Below the pieces are notes generated by a model. The model was not told the origin of the DNA and ran no database searches. It saw only the letters and a program-made list of their open reading frames with translations. Made by a program: the position numbers and the translations under genes. Below, piece after piece: positions 45,101-55,190 of a DNA stretch of 64,000 bases (position 1 is the first letter of the stretch; every line of letters starts with the position of its first letter). Source of the DNA: Ascaris suum (Eukaryota; Nematoda; Chromadorea; Rhabditida; Ascarididae); the NCBI GenBank assembly GCA_013433145.1, contig CM024168.1, positions 5,960,184 through 6,024,183 on the forward strand, written 5' to 3'.

Positions 45101-48100
45101 GCAAAATTATAGTATTTCGAATGAGCTGTTTAGTATTTTGTCAGGGCTTTTCCTCAGCGACCAATTTGAGGGTGGACAGCGTCAACGAACAATCACACTC
45201 GACGCGTTGTCACCGCAGGTGGTCACTAAGTCACCTGTGCAAGGCCAATTATGTGACAATTAGTGCAACATCGGTCACTATTGAAGTGTTCTCCCCTCTG
45301 AGACGATGAGAATACCTTAGACGACTCTTTGAAACAATGTCCACACGGCAGGCGACTCCAAACCTATGCCTCACCATGATTATTGCAGAGTCATTGCAAG
45401 GTGTACTGCCACCGCTGGTTAATAATTGCGTCCATTATAACACGTCAAAGTAATATAATATTACTGAGTGATACATGTTAGTTTATTGAGGAGCACTTTT
45501 TAAACAAGGGATCTCTACGTAGTACTTCGCAACTAGGGAGAAAGAACTCCTCCAACAAATAATGTACCAATATAGAAGAACAACGCGCTATTTTTTGAAT
45601 AGACTTTAGAGGCCTACAATATAAGATCAACCTAGCAGGCACTCAGTATAATTATTTAGGAAATATCTTAAAATATTACATCTAAGCGCGCTCTTCTCCG
45701 TCTGGAGTGGTCTTTCTACACAAATTATTCTTTAAAGCTGCAAAATGCAAGAATTAGAATGAATGCTGATTTCTGATTAGAAATGAGAAAGTTAAGTGTG
45801 TGCTAAGCAATAATTTTAGGCTGTTGTTGATCGTTGACGGGTGACGGCAAACTAAGTTGGATTAGCACCGTGGGAGAGGCGGCGGTTGTCATCGTTGTTT
45901 CGGCATAAAACAAACATCACTTCTTGAAGTCATGTGCACTAATGGTTGCTAAGTGAGAAACGCCATCGTCTAGAAAGCAGCTTTCCCGCGCCCTTCATTA
46001 CCACTGCTTAAGTAGTTCCCACATTCTGACGTTTGCTTCCTATCGTTATTCATCGACGCAGAAATTGCTTCCAAGCACAATACAATGAATAATGCTAATT
46101 TTTCATGCGCTCTTGCAAATTGTTGCACTCCGAAATGAATTTGCAAAGACACCGCAAAATTTACATATCAAAATTTTTCTGGCTAGCACTTGAATTTTAA
46201 TCAAAAATTCCTTTTTTAATTACAGTACTTATAAAACTGCTGCACTCATTGGCAACACGCATTATTTAATATTCTATAAGCGTTTCATGTATCTCGGCAA
46301 TCAGTTTGTCTAATGGGCTGAAATGCAAAAGCACATATCATGCCACAGCTTCTTCAGCATGCTTTCCTTTTTCTTCCACGAATGCTAGAGTGTATGAATG
46401 AGAACTTCACTGAACTGGCCACATTTCATAGAAATAAGCAAAAGTTTTCGATAATTCATAAAATTCAAGGAAATGTAGTGAACTGCACAGAAATGAATCG
46501 AAATTAATAGAAATGAATCGGAACTGTCTCACGATCGATCTTCTCAGTTTTACTTCAAGCATAATGAGTGCTGCTCATTAGACGCTTATTATACATGGCT
46601 GCATACATTCAGTGGGGATTATAACGTCCAATGCATTTACTGTTACGAAATCTGTCGAGTTTCCTTAATTTTGTGTTTGTTTGAAATGACATTTTATAAA
46701 TTCCAGCTAATAATTTATCAAGTTTTTAGATGAAATTTGATTACCTATATGTGTATATATAGTTGAAAACATAATGTATCGACAAGCAGTAATACTTCTA
46801 TAGTAGTGAAAACCAAGTTTTTGAAATTTAATGCTGCAACTGATTTCAAAATCAATGGCAAAATATCAAAATATCAAATATCGGTACAGGTACAACTTAA
46901 CGCTTTTCGGTCCAAAAGAAAGACTTTTCAGGCGAAGTAAGACATTTTTAAACACAAGGTATTGTCCGCTGCAACAAACGATTATGATAAAGGGGAATTT
47001 TGCGAACTTCAGGAAGGAAGACGGCTGCATTCAAAACGAAAGCAAACAAGGAAAAGATCATTCAACGTCCATGTTCCGAAGAAACCCACTTGTGTTTATT
47101 ATCAACTAAAATCAATGAGCGTTTATGGAGTTGCAACAGAGGAAGCATTGATTCGATAAGAGGGCTATCCTTTTGGCATAGTGAACCATGACATGGGCTG
47201 AAATATGGAAACGACGCTCACCCCTCAAATGAAGATAGCCAGCCCTCGAAAGGATCGGATCCGTATTGAGCTGACATGAATATCCACCAACATCACTTTC
47301 CTGCAGTATTACTCTCATTACATTTATCGGTCCCATTCTCTCGAGGATTTCCTTTCCTGTAACTCTTTCAGTATACGCTGTTGAGTGACTGCGAAACCCA
47401 AACACATCCCTTCAATGATATCGCAAAATGGTGCCTATAGTTCCAAACGAAGGAATACAAGTTTAATTAGACGGCATTTCGAAGTGATGTACTTGAAAGA
47501 TGCGAAAAGAACATAAAAAAGCAAACATCCTATAGTCTTCTAAGTAGATGTCAACTTATCTTCACACTGCAAGTATATTACATGTGCTATCGCAGGCTTG
47601 TCTTCACATAGTTCATTATGGCAATGCCACGTCTGCCCGGATGCGCAAGTATGTATGAATGTATGGCAACTAGTCTTGCCTCGAGACAAGATGGCATTCT
47701 GCACAGTTTCCACGTTGATTTATGAAACTCTAGACGAATGTTATAGGAATTTTAAGGTGAAGAAAACTTGCATTTTACACCCCTTTGATTTTCTTCGTAC
47801 ATCTGTTGCGGTCGCAAGTAAATAATACTTTATGCAATAATTGCAAGATATCGCAAGTAAGCTGCTACGATAATATTATCGCGTAAATTTTATTACTTAC
47901 TGCCAATTATGAAACCGACCGGTCACATGAATGGAAAGCTGAGGAGTAGGCCATTTTCTGTTAAGCTTCTCAACTGTTATGAGTAGCAAGCGTTCATATA
48001 TATCTTATTGTTTGTTGCATAGATGTCTCAGAAAGGGAATATATGCAACCATTGGAAAACCGACGTGGACGTTTTTTTCACATACCTGAACATTCTTGAC

Positions 48101-49305
48101 GATCAAAATCCATTCGTCATTATTGACTCGTGGCCTCACCTCGTACTTATCTCGCTGCCGGAACACCTGAAGTGCAGAATTAGTGTCACTGTGAAATTGT
48201 GCACATATAGTGAGCAACTTCATCACTTTATAAAGTGATCAACATTAAACAGTATACATGTATGCATGCATTTTAATTTTTGAATGTATGCAGCAGTTGT
48301 GAGAAAATAAGCGGTCGTTACTTTGGTGACCACTGCCGTCAAGAAATGAGCACAATAAACGAACCGGGCTGTATAAAATTTGCATTGTTTAGGAAGTTTG
48401 ATGGATTATGTGCCCTACTGTTGATTAATCGAGTGCGCAACTTTATGGACTTAAGTAATGCAAGAAAAACGTAAAATTTTCAAAAGAAATTCAAGGCAGT
48501 AATACAGCAAATAGCAACCGAAACTTATATTTCTGATAGCGAAACAATATTGAGAACTGTTTTCAGTAAATCTTGTTATCGAACAGAAATTATATTGGAT
48601 TACTGCTTGACTTGAAGGAGCAAGGAGCAAGAAATTGTATATAAAGTTGAGTGCTCATGGATCTCGATGAAAACCACTTCAAACATCCATCATTTCACTA
48701 TTTGTTATATGGTCATTAGCTCATATAAATACTTAGGCGAAGTAAACCGCAGAGAAGACAAGGATTGCCAACAGTGGGAACCACAAGTTTAATATGCTTA
48801 TTCTCCCACCTTATTCCCACGTCCTCCCCCCCCCCCCCCCAACTTCCTCATATTTCCCACACCCCCTTCGCAGATTTGTTTGTTAATGTCAGTTGGAAGT
48901 GTTAAACTCTCTAATGACAAAGATTATTCACTCACGGCATCTGATGTATGGATTATGTGGCAAATGGGTGTTGTGCTCACCGCAAGGCTTAGCGGTATCT
49001 TTCTTAAGATGTTGCTCAACGTGTAGAGAGGAAGAGATTAATAATTCCTTTTGTGGATGCGACCATTAGCTAATTAATGATTAAAACATATTGCACAATA
49101 TCTTTCAATGTGGTGTGGGGTCATCATTATGCAGAAGGTGCCGATATTGGTGCGCACTCACCCTTTCATCGAACGCAATCAACCGTGGTGGAATATCCGC
49201 TCGCAAAAATGCCACCTTAAATATCGAGACATTAATGTTTCTTATTGATTAATGCATTGCAAAATAATTTATTCGTCGGTAGCATTTTCTATAATTATAG
49301 GTGAA

Positions 49306-49395
<90 letters not shown>

Positions 49396-50223
49396 TGCCA
49401 ACGAATAAATTTACGGCAAGGTTGTTTCAGGAACAAAACTAACTGAATGCTGTTAAGATGAAAAAAATTGCGAAATTGAAGAAAATGATAGTTAGAATGA
49501 ATTCATGCTGAGATATATAGAAAACTGTCATGTATGTGAAAAAAATATTAATAATGTAATATGCGATGCGTTATGAGTGCAAAATGAAACAAAAAAGGAC
49601 AGTAAAATTGCGATAAAAATCTACGAATGAGAAACAGCTATCTCCGTCTCCTAAAAAACTTTATTCAAGAAAGGTTATTGCCAACAATTCCGGAAAAACT
49701 GATTCATTCGCCAGGCAACGCTTCTTCTCGGGGAGACGTGTGGGGGAGGGGGGGGGGGGGGGGGGGGGGAGCTTTCACGATGTTACGTGAACTCACTATT
49801 AGTGACTGTTGAAAGCAAAATACTAATATATGACTTCGAATTGAACGTCCTTAAAGCATTTCGGAAGAAATTTAACTCCCAAGCGTTCGATCGAGGTTAT
49901 ACGAAAAATGGACAATGCAGTTTCATTTGCACAAAGAAAGGTAGCCATTACGTACAGTATTTTTCATCATGTTCTGCAGCATTAAAGCGAAAGAATGTTC
50001 AAAAATAGGTCACTTCATGTATGCAAATAACTGTTTCTTGTTTATTAAATGCATATTAAACAAGGAGTTCAAGTAAGTAAACAAATGAAAACAAGCGAAT
50101 AATTTACCATATGTTTACCAAGATTGTTGATTCTACACCTGAATTCGATATCTTGGCCCTTAAGCGCCGTCACATTCTGCATCAGTGGTTCGATGAAAGT
50201 AGGCGATGGCACCCTGCTACAAG
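38884..50223 (-). CDS. rig-5: RIG-5/lachesin-type neuronal Ig-domain cell-adhesion protein (eleven exons; 5' end missing)
   Basis: Eleven exons give about 446 residues. Three Ig domains lie at about residues 5-110, 112-207 and 209-303. The Cys pairs are EFRCR/YSCQ, LSCRA/YVCVA and LVCN/YRCTA, with strand-C Trp in domains 2 and 3 (VVWRR, MTWEK) but Phe (VAFLRAD) in domain 1. The DVGGYSC, RKHMSEYVC and DQYGTYRC signatures are typical of IgLON/Dpr/DIP/lachesin proteins; the three-Ig layout and wording match nematode RIG-5. In C. elegans RIG-5 is reported to bind the two-Ig protein ZIG-8, homologous to fly DIP-Dpr pairing. N-glycosylation sites NVT (twice), NGS and NFT are visible. Residues 304-446 contain a Ser/Pro linker, an Asp/Ser-rich stretch and a short hydrophobic end (MIACPLILVLCC) that could be a weak GPI-anchor signal. 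All ten introns have GT..AG ends and compatible phases. The signal peptide must be encoded upstream. Orthology is recalled, not searched. Confidence 0.9.
39244..39368 (-). CDS. rig-5: RIG-5-like exon 10
   Basis: Acceptor CAAATTTTAG|G (phase 1), donor GCGAG|GTAAAG (phase 0), 41 codons including GLKVGVGGSMWYRTGPSNFT with an NFT glycosylation site. It was found because exon 9 ends in phase 1 and exon 11 needs phase 0; this exon alone bridges them. Confidence 0.65.
40019..40037 (+). repeat. Poly-G run, 19 bp, in the last-but-two intron of the Ig gene
   Basis: Uninterrupted G19 following GGAGGGC, between exons 10 and 9 of the RIG-5-like gene. Confidence 0.95.
40534..40560. repeat. (AAAT)n short tandem repeat
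   Basis: AATAAATAATAAATAAATAA-type repeat of about six units inside an intron of the RIG-5-like gene. Confidence 0.85.
40812..40856 (-). CDS. rig-5: RIG-5-like exon 9 (45 nt)
   Basis: Acceptor GTTGCTTTCAG, donor AGAAG|GTTAGT, phase 1 to 1, encoding GESPPHSNSVILTE: a short Ser/Pro linker after the third Ig domain. Confidence 0.75.
41574..41709 (-). CDS. rig-5: RIG-5-like exon 8: end of Ig domain 3
   Basis: Acceptor AAATTTCAG (phase 0), donor AAAG|GTAAGA (phase 1). Strands D-G: HILTIKDIGPDQYGTYRCTA then NDNGVHFADIIVK, with the second domain-3 Cys. Confidence 0.93.
42334..42485 (-). CDS. rig-5: RIG-5-like exon 7: start of Ig domain 3
   Basis: Acceptor TTGTTACAG (phase 1), donor GCACTC|GTTAGT (phase 0), 50 codons with GGQATLVCNVEAWPRPTMTW: first domain-3 Cys and strand-C Trp. 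The donor was set by matching the length of the family between EVF and KYRSMHIL. Confidence 0.92.
43116..43244 (-). CDS. rig-5: RIG-5-like exon 6: end of Ig domain 2
   Basis: Acceptor TTCCAG, donor ACAT|GTAAGT, phase 1 to 1, 42 codons: LTKVSRKHMSEYVCVASNGI with the second domain-2 Cys, then PPDESWSVKLHVT. NGS is a glycosylation site. It contains no ATG, so methionine-started frames miss it. Confidence 0.93.
44393..44554 (-). CDS. rig-5: RIG-5-like exon 5: start of Ig domain 2
   Basis: Acceptor CATTTGCAG, donor GGCG|GTGTGT, phase 1 to 1, 53 codons: VEVREGHNVTLSCRAFGNPP then PTVVWRRQDRQIIRFNGATG. It has the Cys and Trp of domain 2 and an NVT site. Confidence 0.94.
47222..47300 (-). CDS. rig-5: RIG-5-like exon 4: end of Ig domain 1
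   Basis: Acceptor TACTGCAG (phase 0), donor GAGG|GTGAGC with the last G belonging to the exon (phase 1), 26 codons: ESDVGGYSCQLNTDP with the second domain-1 Cys. Confidence 0.92.
48086..48166 (-). CDS. rig-5: RIG-5-like exon 3: middle of Ig domain 1
   Basis: Acceptor GCACTTCAG, donor CAG|GTATGT, phase 0 to 0, 27 codons: VFRQRDKYEVRPRVNNDEWI then LIVKNVQ, strands D-E typical of Dpr/DIP/RIG-5 first domains. Confidence 0.92.
48826..48840 (-). repeat. Poly-G run (C15 on plus strand)
   Basis: Uninterrupted C15 in the intron between RIG-5-like exons 2 and 3, in a C/T-rich patch. Confidence 0.95.
49162..49215 (-). CDS. rig-5: RIG-5-like exon 2 (54 nt): strand C-C' of Ig domain 1
   Basis: Acceptor ATATTTAAG, donor AGG|GTGAGT, phase 0 to 0, 18 codons VAFLRADIPPRLIAFDER. 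It was found by requiring the missing strand C of domain 1. Phe stands where most Ig domains have Trp. Confidence 0.9.
49309..49393. repeat. (AT)n microsatellite, ~85 bp, intronic
   Basis: Pure alternating AT in the intron between the first two recognised RIG-5-like exons. Its left flank (GAAAACTATATA) resembles that of the 37248 tract. Confidence 0.97.
49748..49769 (+). repeat. Poly-G run, 22 bp, intronic
   Basis: The longest homopolymer in the window, preceded by GTGTGGGGGA and lying in the same intron as an (AT)n tract. Confidence 0.95.
50108..50223 (-). CDS. rig-5: RIG-5-like first recognised exon: start of Ig domain 1
   Basis: Acceptor TTGATTTCAG (phase 1, two bases complete a split codon), donor CATATG|GTAAAT (phase 0), 38 codons: SRVPSPTFIEPLMQNVTALK then GQDIEFRCRINNLGKHM. 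It holds the first domain-1 Cys and an NVT site. A nearer GTAAAC donor at CTTG is rejected because it would remove KHM and break phase with exon 2. Confidence 0.9.
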
Positions 50224-51378
50224 CTGAAATCAAAATTGTTCTTTTATATTCTCTCACTCGTAAAGAGCAACTACAAAAAAAAAAGAATATCCATGAAAGG
50301 TTTTAATGCCTACCGTAGCACTATGAATACAATCCCTTCCTAAAATATTGCATTTTTGGCCATAATCTTCTCTGAAAAAAAAGCCAAAAGAGCGAAAATT
50401 TTTCTCATAAATTTGAGATATTCTATGGGACAATATGATAGTACACTGTGGTAGAAAATTTGCGCGAATTGATCTTTTTCTTCGGAGAAACAGCGTTATT
50501 TGAACGATCTCTTTATTCACAAAAAAAAAAGAAAAAAGCAATTTTTAAGCAGTTTAAACGATAATTTTAGTCTATTTAGATTTGCTGCACTCAATTATTC
50601 AATTTGGTTGAATTTTAAAATTTTTCGCAAAAATGTCTTTTTAAAAGACAATTTGCCATTGCTCTAAGCCATATTGGAAAACAGTAATGGAGGAAGCAGT
50701 CGCTGTTACAATGGCATGGCTTCACCACTCAGAGCGCTCTTTTGGATGTGCTCTCTCTTGATGAAAAGATGAATGCGTTGACGAGGCGAGAAAATAGTTT
50801 AAAGTTGTTTTTTTCCAAGAGGAAATTGTCAAACTGGAAGGATGGGCGCGCGAAAATTAAGATGCAACACTTTTTATCACCTCCAGAGCAAACCGTCAAT
50901 TAACACAGAGGTCACATTAGGCACATCATTTTATGCGCTGCTGAAAAAGACTTTTTTTGCAGATCGCTATCATGGTCACCCCTTATCTGCGCGAATGTGC
51001 GTCCGGGTATGTGTGTCTGTGTGCCGCTAGTTTCAAGCCGACAGTCATAAAAGTCAGAGCGTTGGAATGTTTTCAATTCACTTCGCAACAGTGCGTTATG
51101 GGAAGGTCTGCATGTGTACCTATCCGATAATTTTACCTGATAAATCACTAAAATTTGATGGAATTGAACGATGATTGCACCACCATAACCGCACTTAATG
51201 CTTATTTCAGCACTGCCATCGTTAACGTATAAGAGAATAGAAGTTAAACTACTCCAACGCCCACTGAACTGGCTAGCAGTTGTGCAGCTGTTTAGTACAG
51301 CTTGTATAGATATGATAAGAAGAGTTATGCAGATATCTCTCCGATGCTGCAGCCTTTCTATCGGATACCAAACTTTAC

Positions 51379-51463
51379 TGGGCTCTTCCCTCATATCCTC
51401 CTCAAATTCAGGTGCTGCTTTCATAAATGACTTGAAAGCCCCATCACAGTCATATCGATTCAT
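51379..51463 (-). CDS. Tentative upstream exon of the RIG-5-like gene
   Basis: ATG at 51463 opens the longest open frame in the window (183 codons). Within it a GCCCA|GTAAAG donor at 51378 leaves in phase 1, as the next exon requires, giving a Glu-rich leader (KAAPEFEEDMREEP) before the first Ig domain. It has no signal peptide, so if used it is more likely internal, perhaps starting at the CTTTCAAG acceptor (exon right edge 51430). The frame also reads a hydrophobic run (ICITLLIISIQAVLN) just beyond that donor, which could instead act as a signal or anchor if a weaker donor (A|GTGGGC) is used. Confidence 0.28.
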
Positions 51464-54400
51464 TATGCCAACGAACGATACTGCTATATTTAATTTAACG
51501 TCACCAAGTGATAACTCTTCCTCAACTACGCTCGCTTAACACATCCAACTGCTCCATTGCAGCGCTCTAACTGAGATGGACGTGATTTTATATTCTCTCT
51601 TTCTCGCATCCGTTTGAACGATGGGGGCCAAAGTTTGACGAGAATGAATAATGCAAAGCGTATTTGCGAGAACACGTTTGGCTTTGACGAGGCTCGAGAG
51701 CTGCGATGTGCATCACAAAGTGAATTAATGCGTCGAATAAGAAGCAATTCTCTTTCGATGAAAGCTTTTCAAAAACCATTGTGTTCTTATTTTGACAGCG
51801 CAATTGCTGTAAACTTCGATTTTCGGGAATTATGCCCTTTTCTTAGAATCTTTCTTAATCTGCAAACTTTCTCTCTTTTTTCTCTCTATTTCCTGTTTTT
51901 CTCTTTCTTTCCGCTTCTTCCTCTTGCTCCGCCTTCCCCTCCCTCCCTTTCCTTTTTCAACTAATGCCAATCAGGAATTCTCTTGAAGTTCTCCAAATCA
52001 TAAAAGAATGTGGATTTTGACAGAAACCGTTGACTTTATGCGTAAGTTAAGCCATTTTCCTCTTCATCGTTTTTCCATTTTTTGTATCAAGAAAGCAAAA
52101 GTTGCAAAGGATGGAACAAATTTTATTTTTTCTCATTTTCCAATAATGATGGATGGATTGTATTTGGCCATATTTCGGTTGATAAACCATTGACAAACTG
52201 AGACACTTAAGAACTCTGAGGACACCACTCACATATCGTGAAGCTAACAATAAACTCTACCACAGGTTAGCAAATTTCTCACATACTTCAAGTTGTTCTG
52301 AAAATTAACCGCAGTAAGATATTAAATATTGTTTGAGGAACTGAAATTTTCAGTTTAAATTTCGAGAAAAATTGAAAAGAAAACGACTAAAAGTCTTAAA
52401 ATTTTCGCTTTCATATATGGTCTTTTCCAATTAAATCTGATGAGTTATAAGTTTCAGGGCAAAAATAGTGGATAAGGAAATTTCTCAAAAATGGGAAGCA
52501 GATTTACGAGTCTAACTTTATCCTGAACTAATTTAAATATTTCTTGATTGTTTCACGAATATGCCGTAGTTTTCCCCGTTTTTCATAGTTATTCTGTGCC
52601 GCCCTACGCAGTATCCTATTAAGAACAATGAAGCAGGATGTTACAGAATGAAACGGTTTCTCTTCGAGCTGAGACAACCTCGATGAATTTTAAAGAATTT
52701 TGGAAAGTATATTCATCTATTCTCTCTTACGTAAAAAATCATTCAGACAGCAACATTTCATGTATATAGTATGATTGCATAATGAGGGCGCATTCTCGCC
52801 AAGGATGAAAAATGTTCGCAACGTACCTTTATGGTATTAAAGAGCCCTTCGCAAAATCTATTAAAGTTTATTTTAAGCATATGATAATATCGCAGCGAAA
52901 ATACCAACCAAATTTTTTTCTCCATGAAACATTTGATACTTAGAGAATATACGCCACATTCCTCTTATTCTAGTTTCATATATGGACATACTTTTCTGCA
53001 GTTTTTTTCGAAATACAAAGTAACCAGAAAATAAAATAAAGATAGTAAATGATGTGCGTAGGCGACTTGCCTTGGTCGTCATCATTTCGACATTATTTCA
53101 CAACTCTTGCTATAAACTAGTCAAATTATTATTAAATTAATGATTAGTTTCTTGCTTGTTCTCATCGATTTACAAGAGCCATCGAAGCGACAACTGCTTC
53201 GCTTTTCCAAGAATTTAGTATCTGTCTTCCCCTCCTCTTTTCATTCGCACAATGTGCACCTTTCACATTTTTTGCCGCCCACATTAGGCAAACTCTTTCT
53301 GTGCCATTTGTACAATATGCAATCTTTTAGCTCTGCTTTTTGCGATTTATACAGTAAAAGTGGAAATGTATGTTCGCCAATTTTTGTGAATTCACCACAT
53401 ATTAGCTAATCGAAATTCGCCTCTCAATGTATTTGATGATCAGTTATTCCGTTGGAATATTTCTTCCTAGAGTTCATATAGTAATCGTTCATGAAAGATG
53501 CAAGAATTATCTTTCATTGTATTCGAAGAGAATTTCACTATTTTACTGTGGATCATAATCTTTGCCGTTATTACATTAATCACTTTGTAGCAATTTTCTT
53601 TGTATCATTTATACACGACTCTCTCAATTTCTCATTAGTTTTGTGTATCTGCAAAGGGTCTCAGAAAGTCTAATATCTTATCTCAGCACAGTCTTTGACA
53701 ATCTTTGACATGACTGTTGCAACGAAGGGTATCTCAGCACAGTAAATAATTGTTAATGTTGAAGGAGATCGAAACTAACTGATATAAGTAAAAAGTGTTT
53801 TCTGGATTAGAACATCCGCACAAGTCCCTTAAAACAGTCTGATCAGGGGAGTGAGATACTGCCATTCCACGAAGTTCTTTCTTCTCTGTGTCAATTTCTG
53901 CTTCAAAGATATAAAGGTTTTAGATAAGAGAAATTGAAGTCAATCATGTAATGAAAAAATAGGAAGTAATGTGCTGTGTTGCGTTCTGTCTGATGATCTA
54001 GCTGTATGTGTATGTCTGTGTGTCCGTGTGTATGTCATTTCTAAACACTCCACTCTTAGCTGCTAATATAATCTTTTGTGACATGCAAATTGAATAGAGA
54101 GAGCATCACACTATTCGAGAGCAAAAAGCATGACGGCGTGCTATAATTAAGAGTGGTGCACCCACCATGCTCATCATCAACACGTCAATGCCAAGCAACC
54201 ACTGATACGATACTTACTACACCAACAAAGGTTTACAGCACTGGAGGCCAGTAACGCCCATCAACGAGCGTTTATCTCTTTGTCAATTCAAACGCGCATT
54301 CTTTTGACGATTTCTATTCAGTTGGTAAAGATGAATTGGATTGATTTTGATCACGTTATTCAGTCCTAATCATCACATTAGGCTATTAACTCCACAGGGA

Positions 54401-54700
54401 GATTCCTCTTATTTAGTCCCGAAAATGGATTCTCAAGCAGAAATTTGTGGAACTTTCAAAAGAAAACAAGCATAATAGGTGGGAAATAAAGAGGAAAAAG
54501 CCATCAACGTTAAGAAATTATATGAAATGTTAGATTGGTGCTTAGATTCGGACGTTGTCATCGATAAAAAAGTTTCAGCAAATGAGAAAATGCGCAAAAA
54601 CAATTGGTATGATACATACCCTTTGTAATCTAACCCACCAAATCAATTTCCTGCATCAGTTTAAGAGACAAGAGATTAATATCTAAAAGTACTCCTAAGT
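51464..54700. other. Non-coding, possibly 5' intron/upstream region of the Ig gene
   Basis: No signal-peptide exon could be identified. A C/T-rich block (51880-51960) and GT-rich words near 54005-54035 are the only compositional features. Confidence 0.35.
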
Positions 54701-55190
54701 GGCCTTGCTTGGCTTCTCATACTTTTGGTATTAGATCAAGACAAGTAAGCTTCGTCATCAGCAAATAATCTCTTGCGGTAGGAGGAAGACTGCGAAAAAT
54801 TCCACGAAGAATAGATAAAATAACGAGGTGAAGGGAAAGTTTTCCAGCGAAGAAAATCCCATCGAAGGATAAGGATCTCAGTAAATGTTGAGTGGGAATG
54901 CTCAGGAGAGTGCCTCTACTGTGAGTGATCCGATACGGCAGAAAATGCCCTAATAAGTCCAAAGATAAGTGAACGAGGAGTAGTCCCTCATCTGCGCACC
55001 GGCAGGGATGCGTTCAATGAATTGAGCCATCCAGCGCTCTGGTTGAGATTGGCAGATAGCGAATAAGTACATTCTGCATCTGGCCACCATCCTCCCTTGG
55101 AAAAAGTTTGCAAAGATGGTCTCGAAGTGAGGTTGTCCAGAAATTCTTTTATAATCGTGTTATGATTGCTAATTAATAAGAACATATAAT
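54701..55190. other. G/C-richer segment with broken open frames
   Basis: Moderately long frames occur on both strands (minus 54717-54962 and 54988-55185; plus about 54940-55070 with run GVVPHLRTGRDAFNELSHPA), none flanked by convincing splice sites. It could be a decayed repeat or pseudogene. I do not recognise it. Confidence 0.25.

Noticed and set aside
50841..51300. Remainder of the 183-codon minus frame as a single-exon gene
   Set aside because: The second half lacks recognisable features and is not needed; only the part ending at 51379 gives a phase-compatible donor.
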